This document shows positions 18,457-28,551 of a DNA stretch of 64,000 nt, one piece after another. A program made the position numbers and the translations under genes. The stretch lies in contig NZ_AP017898.1 in assembly GCF_003609835.1 (NCBI RefSeq), positions 1,674,001-1,738,000 of the forward strand. Reading direction: 5' to 3'. The notes under the pieces were generated by a model. That model ran no database searches. It had not been told where the DNA came from and saw only the letters and a program-made list of their open reading frames with translations. How positions within the stretch are numbered: position 1 is the first letter of the stretch; every line of letters begins with the position of its first letter. The stretch is from Sphingopyxis sp. FD7 (lineage in GTDB: Bacteria; Pseudomonadota; Alphaproteobacteria; Sphingomonadales; Sphingomonadaceae).

Positions 18457-18497
18457 AAGCAAGGACACCGGCCGAAGTTTGCAAGAGAGAGGGCCAT

Positions 18498-19285
18498 ATG
18501 ACCCGCTTCGCCGCCGCCTTCGCCAAAACCCACCCCGCCCTCGTCGCCTTCATCACCGCGGGCGATGGTGACACCGCCGCGAACCTCGACGCGCTCGTTG
18601 CCGGGGGCGCCGATGTCATCGAGCTGGGTATGCCCTTCACCGATCCGATGGCCGACGGCCCCGCGATCCAGCAGGCGAATCTGCGCAGCCTGGCCAAGGG
18701 CACGACCACCGCCGACATTTTTGCGGTCGCCGCCGCCTTCCGCCAGCGCCATCCCGACACTCCGCTCGTCCTGATGGGCTATGCCAACCCGATGACGATC
18801 CGCGGCGGTGACTGGTTCGCCGCCGAATGCGTGCGTGCCGGCGTCGATGGCGTCATCTGCGTCGATGTTCCCGCCGAGGAAGACCCCGAGCTCGGCCCCG
18901 CGCTCCGCGCCGCGGGCATCGACCTCATTCGCCTCGCGACGCCGACGACCGACGCCGCGCGCCTGCCCGACGTGCTGAACGGCGCGGGCGGCTTCCTCTA
19001 TTATGTCTCGGTCGCCGGGATCACCGGGCTGCAACGGGCCGCGCAGGCGAGCATCGACGAAGCCGTTGCGCGGCTCAAGGCCGCGACCGACCTGCCCGTC
19101 GCGGTCGGCTTCGGCGTCCGCACCGCCGAACAGGCCGCGCAGATCGCGCACGTTGCCGATGGCGTCGTCGTCGGATCGGCGCTGGTCGACATCATCGCCG
19201 AGCATGGCGACGCCGCCGCGCCGCACCTCGAATCCTTCACCCGCACCCTCGCCGATGCTATCCACGGCGCAAAGGAGATCGCCGC

Positions 19286-19289
<4 letters not shown>
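18498..19289 (+). CDS. trpA: Tryptophan synthase alpha chain
   Basis: 263 aa TIM barrel. TrpA cleaves indole-3-glycerol phosphate and passes indole to TrpB through a tunnel. The catalytic Glu and Asp are in [16 protein letters not shown], and the phosphate site GFGVRTAEQ is present near the C-terminus. The stop overlaps accD by 4 nt, so tryptophan and fatty-acid genes are coupled here, as in many alphaproteobacteria. Confidence 0.98.
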
Positions 19290-20137
<848 letters not shown>

Positions 20138-20149
20138 CTTCCATCCCGC

Positions 20150-20243
20150 GTCATTGCGAGGAGCCGCAGGCGACGAAGCAATCTCCAGCCGTCGTCCACA
20201 TGGCGCCGATAGCTGGAGATTGCTTCGCTGCGCTCGCAATGAC
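20150..20243. repeat. Palindromic intergenic repeat, family B
   Basis: Second copy of the hairpin element described at 16286, between accD and folC. The outer and inner arms are conserved, while the loop differs. Confidence 0.9.
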
Positions 20244-20254
20244 GAAATAGAGGC

Positions 20255-21595
20255 GTGAACCAAATGCCCGACCACGCCCGCAGCACCGACCCCGCCGTCC
20301 AGGCCCAGCTCGATCGCCTGACCGCGCTGTCGCCGGGCCGCGACATCCTCGGCCTCGAACGCATCGCCGAACTGTGCCGCCGCCTCGGCGATCCGCAGCA
20401 CCGCCTGCCACCCGTGTTCCACGTCGCGGGAACCAACGGCAAGGGATCGACCTGCGCCTTCCTGCGCGCTGCCATCGAGGCGCAGGGCCTGACCGCGCAT
20501 GTCTATTCCAGCCCGCACCTCGTCCGCTTCAACGAACGCATCCGCCTCGCCGGGACGCTGATCGACGACGCGCTGCTCGCGGCGCTGCTCGCCGAGGTGC
20601 TCGACGTCGCGCACGATCTGCAAGCGAGCTTCTTCGAGGTGACGACCGCCGCCGCCTTCCTCGCCTTTGCGCGCATTCCCGCCGACACCTGCATCGTCGA
20701 GGTCGGGCTGGGCGGGCGGCTCGACGCGACCAACATCATCGCTGCACCGGCGGTGTGCGGCATCGCCTCGCTCGGCATCGACCACGAGGCCTTCCTGCTC
20801 GCGCCCGAGGCCGATGTGCCCGCGCCGCCGCACGACCGCATCGCCTTTGAAAAGGCCGGGATCGCCAAGCCAGGCGCGCCGCTGGTGACACAGGCCTATC
20901 CGGCGTCGATGCGCGCGGTGATCGCCGCGCGCGCCGCTGCAGCCGGCGCGCCGCTCGTCGAACGCGGCGCGGCGTGGGACGCCGCAATCGCCGACGGGCG
21001 CCTTACCTATCGCGACGCGCGCGGCACACTCGACCTGCCGCTGCCCGCGATGGCGGGCGCGCATCAGGTCGACAACGCCGTGCTGGCGGTCGCGATGCTC
21101 CGCCATCAGGCGACCATTCCCATCGAAGACGCCGCGCTCGCCGCCGCCATGACGCGGGCGACCTGGCCCGCGCGGATGCAGCGGCTCGGCGCGGGACCGC
21201 TCACCGCCCTGCTATCGTCGGGAACGGCGGTTTGGCTTGACGGCGGCCACAACCCCGACGCGGGCGTGGCGCTCGCCGCAGCGCTGCGCGATATGCCGCC
21301 GCTCCACATCGTCTGCGGGCTGCTCGCAAACAAGAATGCGATGGGCTTCCTGCGCCCCTTCGCCGACCGCATCGTCTCGTTCAGCGCCGTGCCGATCCCC
21401 GGTCACGACCACCATGACCCCAAGGATCTGTGCCGGTGGGTGCAGGACGAACTCGGCATCGCCGATGCCCGCCCGTGCGACAATGTGCCCGCCGCGCTGC
21501 GCCTGCTCGCGGATGCGCCCGGCGACGTCCTCATCTGCGGCTCGCTCTATCTCGCGGGCGAGGTGCTCGCCGCGAACGGCGAGCTTCCTGACTAG
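20255..21595 (+). CDS. folC: Bifunctional folylpolyglutamate synthase/dihydrofolate synthase
   Basis: 446 aa. FolC adds glutamate to dihydropteroate and to folates with ATP. The Mur-ligase P-loop GTNGKGS, the segment YSSPHLVRFNERI, and GLGGRLDATN followed by GHNPD are all clear. It closes the trp-accD-folC run. A second in-frame ATG three codons in (MPDHARS) is an alternative start. Downstream lies a strong inverted repeat. Confidence 0.96.
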   Translation: MNQMPDHARSTDPAVQAQLDRLTALSPGRDILGLERIAELCRRLGDPQHRLPPVFHVAGTNGKGSTCAFLRAAIEAQGLTAHVYSSPHLVRFNERIRLAGTLIDDALLAALLAEVLDVAHDLQASFFEVTTAAAFLAFARIPADTCIVEVGLGGRLDATNIIAAPAVCGIASLGIDHEAFLLAPEADVPAPPHDRIAFEKAGIAKPGAPLVTQAYPASMRAVIAARAAAAGAPLVERGAAWDAAIADGRLTYRDARGTLDLPLPAMAGAHQVDNAVLAVAMLRHQATIPIEDAALAAAMTRATWPARMQRLGAGPLTALLSSGTAVWLDGGHNPDAGVALAAALRDMPPLHIVCGLLANKNAMGFLRPFADRIVSFSAVPIPGHDHHDPKDLCRWVQDELGIADARPCDNVPAALRLLADAPGDVLICGSLYLAGEVLAANGELPD

Positions 21596-21597
21596 AC

Positions 21598-21676
21598 CCT
21601 GTTTCAGTGAGATTGAAGCGACGAGATCGTCCAGCGAGCCGCGCTGGGCGCGTCGCTTCAATCTCACTGAAACAGG
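21598..21676. terminator. Long perfect inverted repeat between folC and ampG
   Basis: Arms 21598-21623 and 21651-21676 are exact 26-bp reverse complements, with a 27-nt loop that itself holds CCAGCG/CGCTGG (21631-21636 with 21642-21647). It begins 3 bp after the folC stop and ends 1 bp before the stop of the convergent gene. It probably stops transcription from both sides, but there is no T-run. Confidence 0.7.
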
Positions 21677-21677
21677 T

Positions 21678-23099
21678 CTAAGTTCGCGCCGGCGCGGGCC
21701 GGTCCTCATCGCGGTGTGCGAGTTCGTGCCCGTCATCCTCTGTGCTCGGCTGTCTGACGGTCTGAACCACGAAACCCTTGCGCCAGAGCATCCAAAGCAG
21801 CAGCATTCCGGGCGCCGCGATTACCACGGTCACGATCCAGAAACCGACCCAACCCAGCCCTTCGGCAATATAACCGCCGGGCGTTGCCAGCCAGGTACGC
21901 CCCACGGCGGCAAAGGAAGACAGCAGCGCGAACTGCGTTGCGGTGTAGGCCAGGCTTGAGAGTCCCGACAAGTAGGTAACGAAAACGGTCAGACCGATCC
22001 CGCTGGTGAAGTTCTCGGTCCCAACCGCGATCGCGAGCATCAGCGGCGAATGGCCGACCGCCGCCAGAACGGCGAACAGAAAATTGCTGAACATCATCAG
22101 CAGTCCCGATATGAGCAACGCGCGGCCCATTCCAAGCCATGCGATGAAGGGCGCACCGCAGGCCGAACCGACAATCAGCGCCACAAAACCGACGCCCTTG
22201 TTGATCGCGACGAACTCGGTATCGGTGAAGCCCAGCTCGACAATCATCGGATTGAGCATCCCCTGCCCCATGGCATCGCCGACCTTGTAGACGAGCACGA
22301 ACAGAAGGATCAGCACGGCGCCATTGCGGCCCAGAAACTCGCGGAACGGATTGACAACCGTGTCCTTCAGCCACGCGGCGAAACCTCCAGCCAGCGCATT
22401 GGCGCGCGTGGGATCGAAACGCCCCGATCCGGCGTAAAGCGCACCGAGGAGGGCCGGGAGAACAGCCAGTCCGGTAAAACCATATGCGGCTGCCCACCCA
22501 AGATTGAAACCCTCCGGCGACGCCAGCGCGATGGTGCCGACACCCGCAATCAGATTGCCGGTGCGATAACCGAACTGGTTCATCGCGGTGCCATGCGGCA
22601 ATTCGGCATCCGAGAGGATTTCGATGCGATAGGCGTCGATGACGATGTCCTGCGTCGCCGACAGAAAGGCGACGGCGATCGCCCAGAAGGCGAAGGGCGC
22701 CAGATTGTCGTTCGTCGGGTTGCTTGTGCCGAGGTTCCAGATCGCGATCACAAGCAGCGCCTGAATGAAGAACAGCCAGCCACGTCGCTGTCCGAAGGCT
22801 TTGGTCAAAAAGGGCAGTGGCAGGCGATCGACAAGCGGTGCCCACAGAAACTTGAGCGTGTAGGGCGTCGTAAGCCCGATCGCGAAGCCGATGGTCGATT
22901 TCTCGATCCCGACCTTTGACAGCCAGAATGTCATCGTTCCGAGCAGCAGGGTCAGCGGAAAGCCGCTCGAAATGCCGAGAAGGAACGCAACGATCGGCAT
23001 CGGCCTGCGATAGGGCGAAAAGCTGGGGATCACGAACGCCAGGCCAATCACCAGCGCGATCACTGCGATCAGCACCGCCGTGTCCAGCCCGAGTTGCAT
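21678..23099 (-). CDS. ampG: AmpG-like MFS permease
   Basis: 473 aa with about 12-14 hydrophobic segments. The family pattern is clear: SGFPLTLLLGTMTFWLSKVG near the N-terminus, FLWAPLVDR, and SATQDIVIDAYRIE after TM4, characteristic of AmpG permeases that import anhydro-muropeptides for cell-wall recycling. The C-terminal tail is charged and cytoplasmic. Convergent with folC. No ampD or beta-lactamase gene is visible beside it. The symbol is given for family membership; substrate is not proven. Confidence 0.85.
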   Translation of the reverse strand: MQLGLDTAVLIAVIALVIGLAFVIPSFSPYRRPMPIVAFLLGISSGFPLTLLLGTMTFWLSKVGIEKSTIGFAIGLTTPYTLKFLWAPLVDRLPLPFLTKAFGQRRGWLFFIQALLVIAIWNLGTSNPTNDNLAPFAFWAIAVAFLSATQDIVIDAYRIEILSDAELPHGTAMNQFGYRTGNLIAGVGTIALASPEGFNLGWAAAYGFTGLAVLPALLGALYAGSGRFDPTRANALAGGFAAWLKDTVVNPFREFLGRNGAVLILLFVLVYKVGDAMGQGMLNPMIVELGFTDTEFVAINKGVGFVALIVGSACGAPFIAWLGMGRALLISGLLMMFSNFLFAVLAAVGHSPLMLAIAVGTENFTSGIGLTVFVTYLSGLSSLAYTATQFALLSSFAAVGRTWLATPGGYIAEGLGWVGFWIVTVVIAAPGMLLLWMLWRKGFVVQTVRQPSTEDDGHELAHRDEDRPAPART

Positions 23100-23199
23100 A
23101 TGATGTCCTTTCCCCGCCCGCGGCGCTTATCGCACAGGGCCTAAAGCCTCCCTGCCAAAATGGAAGCGGGTAATTGACCGGCGCGCCGGTCCGCCGTGC

Positions 23200-23637
23200 T
23201 CAGGCCGCGGCGGGGCGCCAATATGTCGTCAGGCCCGCGACCTTGCGCGGCGCCTGGTTCTTGCAGATCATCGTTTCGAGCGCCTTCAGTGCGGCGACCA
23301 GCGCCGAGGGGCTGTGCGGCTTGTCGAGGCAGGCCATGGCGATGTCGCTCGCATCCTCAGGGCATTGGCCGGTCACCAGCAGCACGGCGATGCCGCGGTC
23401 ACGCGCCAGCCGCGCGACTTCGCGCCCGGTCATATCGCCAGCGAGGCCGAGGTCCAGCACCAGCGCATCGATCGGTTCCGCCGCGATATAGCGCACCGCC
23501 GCCTCGCCCGAATCGACCGTCGCAATGACGTCGTAGCCCGCGTGCTTCAAAGTATGCTCATTGTCGAACGCCGTCAGCGGGTCATCCTCGATAACCAGCA
23601 GGCGTTTGATGCAGGAAGGACGCGGACCGAAGAGCAT
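23200..23637 (-). CDS. Single-domain response regulator (receiver only)
   Basis: 145 aa with no output domain. Receiver signature: acidic cluster VIEDDP (residues 15-20), phospho-acceptor Asp62 in ALVLDLGL, Thr89 in LVTG and Lys106 in LDKP. The short C-terminal extension (VAGLTTYWRPAAA) has no DNA-binding character. It may relay phosphate to another protein; the sister kinase is not in the window. It stands alone upstream of the ampG-like gene in the same direction, 100 bp away. Confidence 0.9.
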   Translation of the reverse strand: MLFGPRPSCIKRLLVIEDDPLTAFDNEHTLKHAGYDVIATVDSGEAAVRYIAAEPIDALVLDLGLAGDMTGREVARLARDRGIAVLLVTGQCPEDASDIAMACLDKPHSPSALVAALKALETMICKNQAPRKVAGLTTYWRPAAA

Positions 23638-23792
23638 GACATCTCCCTTTCAATGCGCCATGACTCGCCCGGCGCTTTCCTGCAATATCGCTTCTGCTTG
23701 CCATCGACGAAGCGACACTTTTCCGGCTATGAGCGTGGCACGCACGCAACAGCATTTTCCCGAATAACGACAAGAAAGCCGCATCCGTTCCG

Positions 23793-24647
23793 ATGACGAC
23801 CCGCCGCCCGCCCCGCTCCGCCCCGCGCTCCGGCGCCGACCGCTCTGCCGCAGCGGCCCCGCGCGGCCGCCGCGCCGCGCGCGCCGACGCGCCGCCGCGC
23901 AAGCTTCCGGCCGAGGCCGAACGCGAGGATGGCCCGCAACGCATCGCCAAGCTGCTCGCACGCGCCGGGGTCGGCTCGCGCCGCGACGTCGAGCGCATGA
24001 TCGAGGAGGGCCGCATCGCGCTGAACGGCGCGGTCATCGCTCAGCCCGCGCCGCTTCTCACCTCGCTCGACGGCCTGACCGTCGACGGTAACCCTGTTGC
24101 AAAGCCCGTCTCGACCCGCCTCTATCGTTTCCACAAGCCCGCGGACTGCCTCACCGCCGCGCGCGATCCCAGGGGACGCAAGACGATCTATGACGTGCTG
24201 CCCAAGGGGTTGCCGCGGCTGATGCCCGTCGGCCGCCTCGACTATAATACCGAGGGGCTGCTGCTTCTCACCAACGACGGCGCCTTCAAGCGCCAGCTCG
24301 AACTGCCCGCGAGCGGGGTCGAGCGCACCTATCGCGCGCGCGCCTTTGGCGACATCAGCCAGGCGCAGCTCGAGGAGCTGGTGATGGGGATCGAAATCGA
24401 CGGGATCCGCTATGGCAAGATCGACGCCAATCTCGAACGCCGCACTGGGCGCAACCAGTGGATCGAAATGACGCTGACCGAGGGCAAGAATCGGGAGGTG
24501 CGGCGCGTGCTCGAACATCTGGGGCTTCAGGTCAGCCGCCTGATCCGCACCCGCTATGGCGAGTTCACCCTCGCCGGGCTCGACATGGGGGCGGTCGAGG
24601 TCGTGCCGCGCGATGAATTGTTCAAGTTCCGGCGGCATCTCGGCTGA
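23793..24647 (+). CDS. rRNA pseudouridine synthase, RsuA/RluB family
   Basis: 284 aa. An Arg/Ala-rich basic N-terminus (about residues 1-45) precedes an S4 RNA-binding domain (RIAKLLARAGVGSRRDVERMI) and the catalytic domain with Asp150 in VGRLDYNTEG. The C-terminal segment GKNREVRRVLEHLG is typical of RluB, so the target is probably 23S rRNA in the peptidyl-transferase region. RsuA- or RluE-like specificity cannot be excluded. It overlaps rsmD by 1 nt (TGATG). Confidence 0.92.
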   Translation: MTTRRPPRSAPRSGADRSAAAAPRGRRAARADAPPRKLPAEAEREDGPQRIAKLLARAGVGSRRDVERMIEEGRIALNGAVIAQPAPLLTSLDGLTVDGNPVAKPVSTRLYRFHKPADCLTAARDPRGRKTIYDVLPKGLPRLMPVGRLDYNTEGLLLLTNDGAFKRQLELPASGVERTYRARAFGDISQAQLEELVMGIEIDGIRYGKIDANLERRTGRNQWIEMTLTEGKNREVRRVLEHLGLQVSRLIRTRYGEFTLAGLDMGAVEVVPRDELFKFRRHLG

Positions 24648-25189
24648 TGCGCGTGATCGCCGGCGAATGGCGCGGCCGCAAGCTGCTCGCGCCCAAAAAC
24701 GACGCCACCCGCCCGACCGCCGACCGCACGCGCGAAACGCTCTTTTCGATGCTCGCCAGCCGTCTCGGCAGCTTCGAGGGACTGTATGTCGCCGACCTGT
24801 TCGCCGGGTCGGGCGCGCTGGGGATCGAGGCCCTGTCGCGCGGCGCCGAACAATGCCTCTTCGCCGAGCAGGATCGCGACGCGCTCGATGCGCTCCGCAG
24901 GAATCTCGACGCGCTGGGAGCAACCCCACGCGCCGACATCCGCGCCGGGTCGGTGCTCGCGCTCGGCCCTGCGCGGCGGACCTGTGACCTGCTGCTGTTC
25001 GACGCGCCCTATGCCACTGGCGCGGGCAGCGTCGCGCTCGACAAGCTCGCCCGCCTCGGCTGGATCGCCCCCGACGGCTGGATCTCGATCGAAACGGGCG
25101 AGCGCGAAACGGTCGAGGTCGCGGGCTTCGAGATCGACGCCGAGCGCAAGGTCGGCAAGGCGAAACTCACGCTTCTGCGCCCGGTTTAG
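24647..25189 (+). CDS. rsmD: 16S rRNA (guanine966-N2)-methyltransferase
   Basis: 180 aa. The N-terminal MRVIAGEWRGRKL and RPTADRTRETLFS segments are diagnostic for RsmD. SAM motif I is DLFAGSGALGIEALSRGA. The catalytic motif is FDAPY rather than the common DPPY, a conservative change. It methylates G966 of 16S rRNA during 30S assembly. It sits in an RNA-modification pair with the pseudouridine synthase and overlaps rlpA tail to tail by 4 bp. Confidence 0.95.
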   Translation: MRVIAGEWRGRKLLAPKNDATRPTADRTRETLFSMLASRLGSFEGLYVADLFAGSGALGIEALSRGAEQCLFAEQDRDALDALRRNLDALGATPRADIRAGSVLALGPARRTCDLLLFDAPYATGAGSVALDKLARLGWIAPDGWISIETGERETVEVAGFEIDAERKVGKAKLTLLRPV

Positions 25190-25740
25190 CGCAATCGCGC
25201 GCGCAGCCGCTGCAATTCGTCCACAGGCACCGGCGCCAGCGCCGCCGCGGCCCTGCCCTCGCGCAGCCGCTTGCGGTCCTTTTCCGACGGTTCGACGCGG
25301 CGCACGCGCACCGGCACATGGCCCTGCGCGCGCATCCCCAGCGCCTCGGCCGCGCCGCGCGACAGGTCGATGATCCGCCCGCGCGCAAAGGGGCCGCGAT
25401 CGTTGACGCGCACGATGATCCGCCGCCCGGTGTCGAGCGCGGTCACCTCAACATAGGTCGGCAGCGGCAGCGTCGTATGCGCGGCGGTGATCCAGCCGGG
25501 CCGGAACTTCTCGCCATTCGCGGTCCGGTTGCCCGACTCGCTCCCGTACCAGCTCGCATAACCGACGGCGTCATAGGCGGGCGCGGCGGCGGGGACATAG
25601 GTGGTGCCGCGGATCGTATAGGCGGGCCCGATCCGCACCGGGGTGTCGGCGACCGGGCGGTAATTGCCCCCGGCGCAGGCGGAGAGCGCCAGAACCGCCA
25701 TCGCAGGCCCGGCCGCTCGCATCGCTGAATCCCATTGCAT
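25186..25740 (-). CDS. rlpA: RlpA-like septal lipoprotein, lytic transglycosylase family
   Basis: 184 aa. Lipoprotein signal with lipobox LSAC (Cys22). The double-psi beta-barrel domain spans about residues 58-150, with the motifs GYASWYG, NRTANGE and VNDRGPFARGRIIDLS. RlpA binds and, in some species, cleaves denuded peptidoglycan at septa. The C-terminal SPOR domain found in many RlpA proteins is absent; the tail is only a short basic stretch. Convergent with rsmD. Confidence 0.9.
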   Translation of the reverse strand: MQWDSAMRAAGPAMAVLALSACAGGNYRPVADTPVRIGPAYTIRGTTYVPAAAPAYDAVGYASWYGSESGNRTANGEKFRPGWITAAHTTLPLPTYVEVTALDTGRRIIVRVNDRGPFARGRIIDLSRGAAEALGMRAQGHVPVRVRRVEPSEKDRKRLREGRAAAALAPVPVDELQRLRARLR

Positions 25741-26198
25741 GACCCATGCCCTAAAGGGCCGGAAGGAGGAGATAAAGTCTGGAGTTGGTTGGGGTGTTCA
25801 CTGCCATCAAACCTCGTCATGCTGAACTTGTTTCAGCATCCATGGCCTGACCTCTCATCCGGCGCCGCGCCAAAGGAAACGACCGGGCCATGGACCCTGA
25901 AGCAAGTTGGCGATTATCCCCTTACCATAGGGAGACCCGACTCGTCATTGCGAGGACCCCGGACTTGATCCGGGGGACGAAGCAATCTCCAGCCATCGTT
26001 CGGGTGCTACGCAAGCTGGAGATTGCTTCGCTGCGCTCGCAATGACGCCTACGGATGCGAGCGGGATAAGCGCCAAACAAGTTCAGGGTGACGGACAAGG
26101 AACAATGGCCTTCAGCCGAGCTACCCGCCCTCGCCACAACCGACCCGACCTCAGCCCCGCACTGGACAGTCCGCGCCGCGTTCCCTAATCGTTCGCGC
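25741..26198. other. Repeat-rich intergenic region, no supported gene
   Basis: Space between rlpA (-) and the helicase gene (+). It holds a family B repeat with an embedded family C core (25943-26047). Outside that lies another pair: GTCATGCTGAACTTGTTTCAGC at 25816-25837 and the partly inverted ACAAGTTCAGGGTGACGGA near 26076-26094. Open frame continues upstream of the helicase start but is repeat-derived. Confidence 0.75.
25943..26047. repeat. Palindromic intergenic repeat, family B with embedded family C core
   Basis: Third copy of the family B hairpin (outer arms CGTCATTGCGAGG and CTCGCAATGACG). One arm contains CCGGACTTGATCCGGGGGAC, the core of the family C element, so two repeat types are merged here. 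Confidence 0.88.
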
Positions 26199-28511
26199 GT
26201 GAACACGCCCCCCGCCTCGACGCCCGACCTGACCCGCCCCGACCCATCGGACCCGCCCTATCTGCGCGGATTGAACGGGCCGCAGCGGCAGGCGGTGCTG
26301 ACGACCGAGGGCCCCGTGCTGATGCTCGCGGGCGCGGGCACGGGCAAGACCGCGGCGCTCACCGCGCGCCTCGCGCACATCATCTGGACGCGGCGCGCCT
26401 GGCCTTCGGAGATTCTCGCGGTCACCTTCACCAACAAGGCCGCGCGCGAGATGCGCGAGCGGATCGGGCGGATGATCGGCGACGCGGTCGAGGGAATGCC
26501 GTGGCTCGGCACCTTTCACAGCATCGCGGCCAAGATGCTGCGCCGCCACGCCGAGCTGGTGGGGCTCCAGAGCAATTTCACCATCCTCGACACCGACGAC
26601 CAGCTGCGCGTCCTCAAACAGCTCATCCAGGCCGAAGGACTCGACGAAAAGCGCTGGCCCGCGCGCCAGCTCGCCGGCCTGATCGACAAATGGAAGAACC
26701 GCGGGCTGACGCCTGCCGATCTCGACGCCGCCGACAAGGAGGCCTATGCCGACGGCAAGGGGCAGCATCTCTACGCGCTCTATCAGGCGCGGCTGAAAAC
26801 GCTCAACGCCTGCGACTTCGGCGACCTCTTGCTGCACATGCTTGTGATATTGAAGACGCACCGCGACGTGCTCGAGCACTATCAGCAACGCTTCAAATAT
26901 ATTCTCGTCGACGAATATCAGGACACCAACGCCAGCCAGTATCTGTGGCTCCGCCTGCTCGCGCAGGCGCGCAAGAATATCTGCTGCGTCGGCGACGACG
27001 ACCAGTCGATCTATTCGTGGCGCGGCGCCGAGGTCGCGAACATCCTGCGCTTTGAAAAGGATTTTCCGGGCGCGACGGTCATCCGCCTCGAACAAAATTA
27101 CCGCTCGACGCCGCAGATCCTTGCCGCCGCATCGGCGCTGATCGCGCAAAACAGCGACCGGCTCGGCAAGACGCTCTGGACCGAACTCGACGCCGGCGAC
27201 AAGCTGCGCGTCGTCGGCGTCTGGGACGGGCCGGAGGAAGCGCGGCGGATCGGCGAGGAACTGGAAACGCTCCAGCATCGCGGGATCAGCCTCGACCGCG
27301 CCGCTATTCTCGTCCGCGCGCAGTTCCAGACGCGCGAGTTCGAGGACCGCTTCATCGCGATCGGCATGCCTTACCGCATCGTCGGCGGTTTCCGCTTTTA
27401 CGAACGCGCCGAAATCCGCGACGCCCTCGCCTATCTCCGCCTCGTCCAGTCACCCGCCGACGATCTGGCGTTCGAGCGCATCGTCAACGTCCCCAAGCGC
27501 GGACTCGGCGACAAGGCGCTTGGGCGCATCCACCAGTTCGCGCGCGCCGAACGCGCCCCGCTGTTCCACGCCGCCTCGCGCATCACCGAAACCGATGAAC
27601 TGACACCGCAGGCGCGCCGCCAGCTCGCCAGTTTCATCGCGATGATGCGCGGCTGGCAGGCGAAGGCAAGCCAGCTGCCGCACCCCGAGCTGACCCAGCT
27701 CATTCTCGACGAATCGGGTTATACCGCGATGCTCCAGGCCGATCGCAGCGCCGAAGCCGCGGGGCGCCTCGAAAATCTCTCCGAACTCGTCCGCGCGATG
27801 GAGGAGTATGACTCGCTCGAAGCCTTCCTCGAACATGTCAGCCTTGTCATGGACCGCGACAATGACGATCAGACCGAAACGGTCACGATCATGACGATCC
27901 ACGCCGCCAAGGGACTCGAGTTCGACCATGTCTTTCTCGCCGGGTGGGAGGATGGCGTCTTTCCGTCGCAGCGCGCGATGGACGAGGGCGGCACCGCCAG
28001 CCTCGAGGAGGAACGCCGCCTCGCCTATGTCGCGATCACCCGCGCCCGCCAGCGCGCGAGCATCTATCACGCCGCGAACCGGCGTATCTATGGCCAGTGG
28101 ATGAGCAGCATCCCCAGTCGCTTCATCGCCGAGATTCCACCCGAGCATGTGGAGAGCGAAAACAGCTTCGGCGGCGGGCAGAGCCTGTGGCGCGCCAACT
28201 GGTCGGTGCAGGGCGATCCTTTCGCGCATGTCGCCGAACGCCAACCGTCGCGCATCATGACGCGCGGCCCCGCCTGGCAGCGCGCGGTGGCGGCATCGAA
28301 CACCGTCACCCGCGCGCCCGCGCCTTCCGAACGCGGCCCCGCCGCGTCGGTCGGCGCCAGGCCGCGCGCCGACCTCGCGATCGGGCTGCGCGTGTTCCAC
28401 GAGAAGTTTGGCTATGGCGAGATTATCGACATCGACGGCAACAAGCTGGAGGTCGAGTTCGACCAGGCCGGAACCAAGCGCGTGCTCGACAGCTTCGTCC
28501 GCGCGGCCTGA
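26199..28511 (+). CDS. uvrD: UvrD/PcrA-type ATP-dependent DNA helicase
   Basis: 770 aa from GTG 26199. Superfamily 1A helicase motifs in order: Q-motif region LNGPQRQAV, Walker A AGAGTGKT, motif Ia TFTNKAAREM, Walker B VDEYQDTN, motif III GDDDQSIYSWRGA, motif IV LEQNYRS, motif V TIHAAKGLEFDHVF and motif VI YVAITRAR. It unwinds DNA 3' to 5' in excision and mismatch repair; uvrC is also in this window. An in-frame GTG at 26088 gives 807 aa, but it lies inside the repeat-derived arm, so the shorter start is preferred. The C-terminal Tudor-like segment (RVFHEKFGYGEIIDIDGNKL) fits PcrA/UvrD. Confidence 0.93.
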   Translation: MNTPPASTPDLTRPDPSDPPYLRGLNGPQRQAVLTTEGPVLMLAGAGTGKTAALTARLAHIIWTRRAWPSEILAVTFTNKAAREMRERIGRMIGDAVEGMPWLGTFHSIAAKMLRRHAELVGLQSNFTILDTDDQLRVLKQLIQAEGLDEKRWPARQLAGLIDKWKNRGLTPADLDAADKEAYADGKGQHLYALYQARLKTLNACDFGDLLLHMLVILKTHRDVLEHYQQRFKYILVDEYQDTNASQYLWLRLLAQARKNICCVGDDDQSIYSWRGAEVANILRFEKDFPGATVIRLEQNYRSTPQILAAASALIAQNSDRLGKTLWTELDAGDKLRVVGVWDGPEEARRIGEELETLQHRGISLDRAAILVRAQFQTREFEDRFIAIGMPYRIVGGFRFYERAEIRDALAYLRLVQSPADDLAFERIVNVPKRGLGDKALGRIHQFARAERAPLFHAASRITETDELTPQARRQLASFIAMMRGWQAKASQLPHPELTQLILDESGYTAMLQADRSAEAAGRLENLSELVRAMEEYDSLEAFLEHVSLVMDRDNDDQTETVTIMTIHAAKGLEFDHVFLAGWEDGVFPSQRAMDEGGTASLEEERRLAYVAITRARQRASIYHAANRRIYGQWMSSIPSRFIAEIPPEHVESENSFGGGQSLWRANWSVQGDPFAHVAERQPSRIMTRGPAWQRAVAASNTVTRAPAPSERGPAASVGARPRADLAIGLRVFHEKFGYGEIIDIDGNKLEVEFDQAGTKRVLDSFVRAA

Positions 28512-28551
28512 AACGGCGGGGCGCTCGCTTGCAAAGCCCGGGTGGCGCGTT

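Noticed and set aside
23176..23191. 16-bp perfect palindrome GACCGGCGCGCCGGTC
   Set aside because: Very GC-rich self-complementary words are frequent at this base composition; no T-run and no partner copies seen, so not called as a terminator.
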